From Opitutaceae bacterium UBA4094 (GTDB lineage: Bacteria > Verrucomicrobiota > Verrucomicrobiia > Opitutales > Opitutaceae), in the NCBI GenBank assembly GCA_002382525.1, contig DFYA01000215.1, forward strand, positions 406 to 17,207: a DNA stretch of 16,802 bases, read 5' to 3'. Each line of letters starts with the position of its first letter. Within the stretch, counting starts at the first letter, position 1. The notes beneath the pieces were generated by a model, which was not told the DNA's origin, searched no databases, and saw only the letters and a program-made list of their open reading frames with translations. Made by a program: the position numbers and the translations under genes. Of this stretch, positions 14,521 through 16,802 are shown in pieces.

Positions 14521-15075
14521 ATGAGCGTCCCGCTGCCTTCCTGCCCTCACCTGCCCACTCCCCGCGAACAGATGGACTGGCGCGCCTTCAACGAACACGG
14601 TGACACGCGCGACGCCGCGTTTTATCTCACCGCCCTCGAATACGGCCACTACCTCTGGCAACGCGGTTTCGCCGCCCGCGCGATTCTATGCCTTGACCGC
14701 GCCATGGGCGCCGAACTCCAGGCCAGCGATCCCGACGTGCTCGCGTGGCCGGTCCCCTACGCAGCCATGGCGTGGTTTCTCACGCACACGCCGGACGGCG
14801 TTTTTATCGGCAACCCCCGCGTGCATTTCCAGCACTACGCCGATCGACTCAAGGCACCGCGACGTGACATCCGCCGCGCACGCGCATGGGCGTGTTGGGC
14901 GCTCACACGCCGGTTGCGTCCCCTTTTGCCCGCCGACCCAAAACACGCGGTGATCGAACCCAGCGAAAACGAGATCGCTGCTGCACTGAATCGCCACGGA
15001 CTGCCGGGTGAGACCGTGTTGTGGCGAACCGTTTTACAGGCCTGCGAACCCGTGGAGCGCGGAAAGATCCTTTAA
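14521..15075 (+). CDS. Hypothetical protein, 184 residues
   Basis: I do not recognise the family. The protein begins MSVPLPSCPHLPTPREQMDW and ends near ERGKIL. It has several helical, Ala/Arg/Trp-rich stretches: AAFYLTALEYGHYLWQRGF (about 32-50), RAILCLDRAMG (53-63), VPYAAMAWFLTH (78-89) and RRARAWACWALTRRLRPLL (118-136). The alternation of helices hints at a TPR-like helical repeat, but no clear repeat motif is visible. There is no signal peptide or clear membrane segment. It stands alone on the plus strand between tRNA-Arg (opposite strand) and the tRNA-Asp promoter. Codon bias with G/C third positions fits a real gene, and the frame is open from the first ATG without internal interruption. 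There is no Shine-Dalgarno sequence. Confidence 0.72.
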   Translation: MSVPLPSCPHLPTPREQMDWRAFNEHGDTRDAAFYLTALEYGHYLWQRGFAARAILCLDRAMGAELQASDPDVLAWPVPYAAMAWFLTHTPDGVFIGNPRVHFQHYADRLKAPRRDIRRARAWACWALTRRLRPLLPADPKHAVIEPSENEIAAALNRHGLPGETVLWRTVLQACEPVERGKIL

Positions 15076-15099
15076 ACCCAAAAACGTTTTAAAGGACGC

Positions 15100-15127
15100 T
15101 TGACAGTCGGAAAGCGGATTCTACGGT
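15100..15127 (+). promoter_or_regulatory. Sigma-70-type promoter for tRNA-Asp
   Basis: A perfect -35 box TTGACA lies at 15100-15105, followed after 16 bases by a weak -10 TACGGT at 15122-15127. The tRNA-Asp gene begins 20 bases further on, suitable for a short 5' leader. The box is 24 bases beyond the stop of the upstream gene. Confidence 0.6.
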
Positions 15128-15147
15128 CAGCCCCCTTTCCCCCATCC

Positions 15148-15224
15148 GGGGTGGTAGCTCAGCTGGTTAGAGCGTCTGCCTGTCACGCAGAAGGTCGCGG
15201 GTTCGAGTCCCGTCCATCCCGCCA
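15148..15224 (+). tRNA. tRNA-Asp (anticodon GTC)
   Basis: The acceptor GGGGTGG pairs with CCATCCC (one G-U at 4-69). The D-arm is GCTC-AGCTGGTTA-GAGC, the anticodon arm TCTGC-CTGTCAC-GCAGA gives anticodon GTC, and the T-arm is GCGGG-TTCGAGT-CCCGT. Discriminator G73 (an Asp identity element) and CCA are encoded at 15221-15224. A promoter precedes it and a terminator follows. Confidence 0.97.
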
Positions 15225-15233
15225 GTTTTTAAG

Positions 15234-15259
15234 CCCCGATCGTAAGATCGGGGTTTTTT
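15234..15259 (+). terminator. Intrinsic terminator of tRNA-Asp
   Basis: A perfect stem CCCCGATC (15234-15241) / GATCGGGG (15246-15253), with tetraloop GTAA, is followed by six T residues at 15254-15259. It begins 10 bases after the tRNA CCA. It makes the tRNA-Asp a self-contained transcription unit. Confidence 0.93.
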
Positions 15260-15329
15260 CATGCCTACGGATTCCCGCCTTGAAACACGCTTGGCGACAA
15301 GACCCCCGACCCGCCAACATGCGCGCTTC

Positions 15330-16010
15330 ATGTCTTCACCCACGCGCGCTTCCGAAATTCATGGCCTTCGCGGTTGGCGCCGTGTCGCGCTCTGGCCGCT
15401 GGGTTTGCTCACGCGGCTCTGGGGGCGGTCACTACACATCGTAGGATCACCGGAAACGCTGCGCAATTTAGCCAAGATCGACGAGCCCGTCGCCTTCACG
15501 CTGTGGCACAACCGCCTCTTCATCACCTCCGAAATCTTTCGGCGTTATCGCCAAGGCCGCCCAATCTACGGCTTGGTCAGCCCCAGCAAGGACGGTGCTT
15601 GGCTCGAAGCCTTCTTCTCCTTGGTAGGTATTCGCGCCGTGCGCGGGTCGAGTCATAAACTCGGCCGTGAAGCCGTGACCGCGCTGGTCGAGGTCATGCG
15701 GGCAGGCAACGACATCGGCATCACGCCCGACGGTCCGCGCGGCCCCATTTACGAATTCAAAGCCGGGGGCCTGATTGTCGCTCGCCGCGTGCAGGCCCCG
15801 TTGCTGCTCTTAGGCTGCTCCTTCGAGTCGTCATGGCAGCTCCGCAGTTGGGATCGATTCCACCTGCCCGCCCCGTTCTCCACGGTGCGCGTCTACTGTG
15901 AACTGGTGCCGAGTTCGACGCTCTCAGACCGGGAGGCGAGCGCCGCGCATTTGGAGCGACGGCTGCTCGCCATGAGCCCGGACCCAGCCCCCTCCTTGAA
16001 CGTCGTTTAG
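15330..16010 (+). CDS. DUF374-type lysophospholipid acyltransferase family protein
   Basis: The 226-residue protein matches the DUF374/LPLAT-like family, thought to transfer acyl chains in membrane lipid or lipopolysaccharide metabolism. Visible motifs are TLWHNRLF with His60 (57-64), GLVSPSKDGAWL (81-92), VRGSS (104-108) and ITPDGPRGP (131-139), followed by GLIVARR and a C-terminal SWDRFHLPAPF. A hydrophobic stretch at 19-30 may associate with the membrane. The frame has an earlier ATG at 15261, but that codon directly abuts the tRNA-Asp terminator T-run and adds 23 Arg/Thr-rich residues, so I chose ATG 15330. No Shine-Dalgarno sequence or promoter is evident. The 3' end overlaps the convergent gene by 4 bases. 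Its exact substrate is unknown. Confidence 0.85.
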   Translation: MSSPTRASEIHGLRGWRRVALWPLGLLTRLWGRSLHIVGSPETLRNLAKIDEPVAFTLWHNRLFITSEIFRRYRQGRPIYGLVSPSKDGAWLEAFFSLVGIRAVRGSSHKLGREAVTALVEVMRAGNDIGITPDGPRGPIYEFKAGGLIVARRVQAPLLLLGCSFESSWQLRSWDRFHLPAPFSTVRVYCELVPSSTLSDREASAAHLERRLLAMSPDPAPSLNVV

Positions 16011-16017
16011 AACGACG
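16001..16017. repeat. Palindrome holding both convergent stop codons
   Basis: CGTCGTT (16001-16007) and AACGACG (16011-16017) form a perfect 7-bp stem around TAG. The TAG at 16008-16010 stops the plus-strand acyltransferase gene. The minus-strand TAA of the carbohydrate-binding gene occupies 16007-16009. No T-run flanks it. It may act as a weak bidirectional 3'-end structure. Confidence 0.55.
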
Positions 16018-16477
16018 GAACCACGGTCACGCTGGAGCCGGATTCCACGACATAGTCAGGACCCTGCGACCAGGTGATGTCGTTGATCAGGAATTTATAG
16101 GTCACCGGCTTACCGGTGCCGGGAAGCGTGATGCTCCACTTGTCATCGGCGATGCAGTCCAAGGCGACTCCGACGTCCCAGCTCAGGCTCGGGCCTTCGC
16201 CGCGCAGATAAAGCGCGCTGCCGAAGCCAACGTTGATCAAAGCCGTGATCGTCGTCGCAGGCTGTTTTTCGGCCGCAGGTTTCACCACGGGAGCTTTAGC
16301 CGGCGCGGCACTCTTAGTGGGGGCAACGCTCTTGGGCGGAACAGGGCTCTTGGTGGAAGCGACGCTCTTGACCGGCGCAGACGCCGGCTTGTTGACGACC
16401 TTGGCGGGTGCCGTTTTGGCAGGAGCCTTTTTGGCGGGCGTTGCAGGTTTGGCGGCTTTAGCGGTGGATTTCTTCAT
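16007..16477 (-). CDS. CBM20/48-like carbohydrate-binding protein with Lys/Ala/Pro tail
   Basis: The 156-residue protein has two parts. Residues 1-75 are almost only Lys, Ala, Pro, Ser, Thr and Val (for example MKKSTAKAAKPATPAKKAPAK), like histone-H1-type tails in bacteria. Residues about 76-156 resemble a compact starch/glycogen-binding module of the CBM20/48 type: SLSWDVGVAL (Trp100), DDKWSITLPG (Trp114), VTYKFLINDITWSQGP (125-140, with Trp136) and a final SVTVVPSF. The W...W..tL...YKF...W pattern is what suggests this fold; the sequence is short, so the assignment is moderate. A frame extends to 16534, but ATG 16477 begins the Lys-rich tail naturally. No signal peptide is present, so it is probably cytoplasmic, where glycogen would be the ligand. 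It converges with the acyltransferase gene. Confidence 0.72.
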   Translation of the reverse strand: MKKSTAKAAKPATPAKKAPAKTAPAKVVNKPASAPVKSVASTKSPVPPKSVAPTKSAAPAKAPVVKPAAEKQPATTITALINVGFGSALYLRGEGPSLSWDVGVALDCIADDKWSITLPGTGKPVTYKFLINDITWSQGPDYVVESGSSVTVVPSF

Positions 16478-16672
16478 AAACAAAATGGAAAGGATGTGGG
16501 TGGTTGGAAGCGCGCACTTTTGCGGGCGTCGCATTTGCGCTTCAATAGCAAATTAAGGACCAACCCCCGCGCGCACCGCGAATTTACGCGAATGACAAAA
16601 ACAGCCGACGCCGGATGAAATTAGGTGTTTACTCGGGAGGTTCCGCTCCCCAAAAACATCCCTTTCCTGCAT

Positions 16673-16748
16673 GGGGCAGTAGCTCAGTTGATAGAGCGCT
16701 TCGTTCGCAATGAAGAGGTCGTGGGTTTGATTCCCATCTGCTCCACCA
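16673..16748 (+). tRNA. tRNA-Ala (anticodon CGC)
   Basis: The acceptor GGGGCAG / CTGCTCC contains G3-U70, the main alanine identity pair. The D-arm is GCTC-AGTTGATA-GAGC, the anticodon arm CTTCG-TTCGCAA-TGAAG gives anticodon CGC (16706-16708), and the T-arm is GTGGG-TTTGATT-CCCAT. Discriminator A and CCA are encoded at 16745-16748. The D-loop has A at position 19 and the T-loop has T at position 56, replacing the usual G19 and C56. Confidence 0.93.
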
Positions 16749-16756
16749 TGCGGCAG

Positions 16757-16773
16757 CCGGCGACGTTCGCCGG
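16757..16773. other. Hairpin after tRNA-Ala
   Basis: CCGGCGA (16757-16763) and TCGCCGG (16767-16773) form a perfect 7-bp stem with a 3-base loop, 8 bases after the tRNA CCA. No T-run follows, so it may be a tRNA 3'-processing or weak termination structure. The window ends soon after. Confidence 0.4.
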
Positions 16774-16802
16774 AGGTCATACCTCGACCAAACGTGCAAA
16801 GA

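Noticed and set aside
16553..16780. 75-residue minus-strand frame covering tRNA-Ala
   Set aside because: It is the antisense of a tRNA gene; such frames are common artefacts.

Overview
This window is high-GC bacterial chromosome with tightly packed housekeeping genes. The gene set suggests a member of the Verrucomicrobiota, most like Opitutaceae: a pyruvate dehydrogenase E1-beta/E2 pair, a UAP1-type nucleotidyltransferase beside glycogen phosphorylase, a Lys/Ala/Pro-tailed carbohydrate-binding protein, and short palindromic repeats between genes. That placement is inference from style and content; no rRNA or marker phylogeny was available. Nearly all starts lack a recognisable Shine-Dalgarno sequence, so starts were chosen from protein alignment logic and gene boundaries.

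Layout: (1) Positions 1-2486, plus strand: the 3' part of the pyruvate dehydrogenase E1 beta gene, then E2 (dihydrolipoamide acetyltransferase), closed by a clear intrinsic terminator. (2) Positions 2608-14287, minus strand, seven genes read in the order osmC-like, PAS/pseudo-histidine-kinase/receiver protein, argH, mutL, glgP, UDP-sugar pyrophosphorylase, phosphoglucomutase. The first two overlap by ATGA and argH/mutL are 4 bases apart. An intrinsic terminator follows glgP, so the pyrophosphorylase and mutase probably have their own promoter. (3) Positions 14339-16748: tRNA-Arg(TCT) on minus, a small unknown gene, a promoter/tRNA-Asp/terminator unit, a DUF374-type acyltransferase gene that converges with a carbohydrate-binding protein gene, and tRNA-Ala(CGC).

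Metabolic theme: GlgP releases glucose-1-phosphate from glycogen, phosphoglucomutase converts it to glucose-6-phosphate, and the UDPGP-family enzyme may activate a sugar-1-phosphate with UTP. PDH E1/E2 lie at the far end of the glycolytic route. A small CBM20/48-like protein about 7 kb away could also bind alpha-glucan.

Main points of interest: a hybrid histidine kinase whose phospho-accepting His is Asn and whose ATP-binding boxes are eroded while its receiver domain is intact; a MutL whose endonuclease and metal-binding motifs are all degraded; a tRNA-Ala in which the nearly invariant G19-C56 tertiary pair appears replaced by A19-U56; a glucan-binding domain on a histone-H1-like tail; and two families of intergenic palindromes. 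No CRISPR array, insertion sequence, prophage or plasmid feature was seen.
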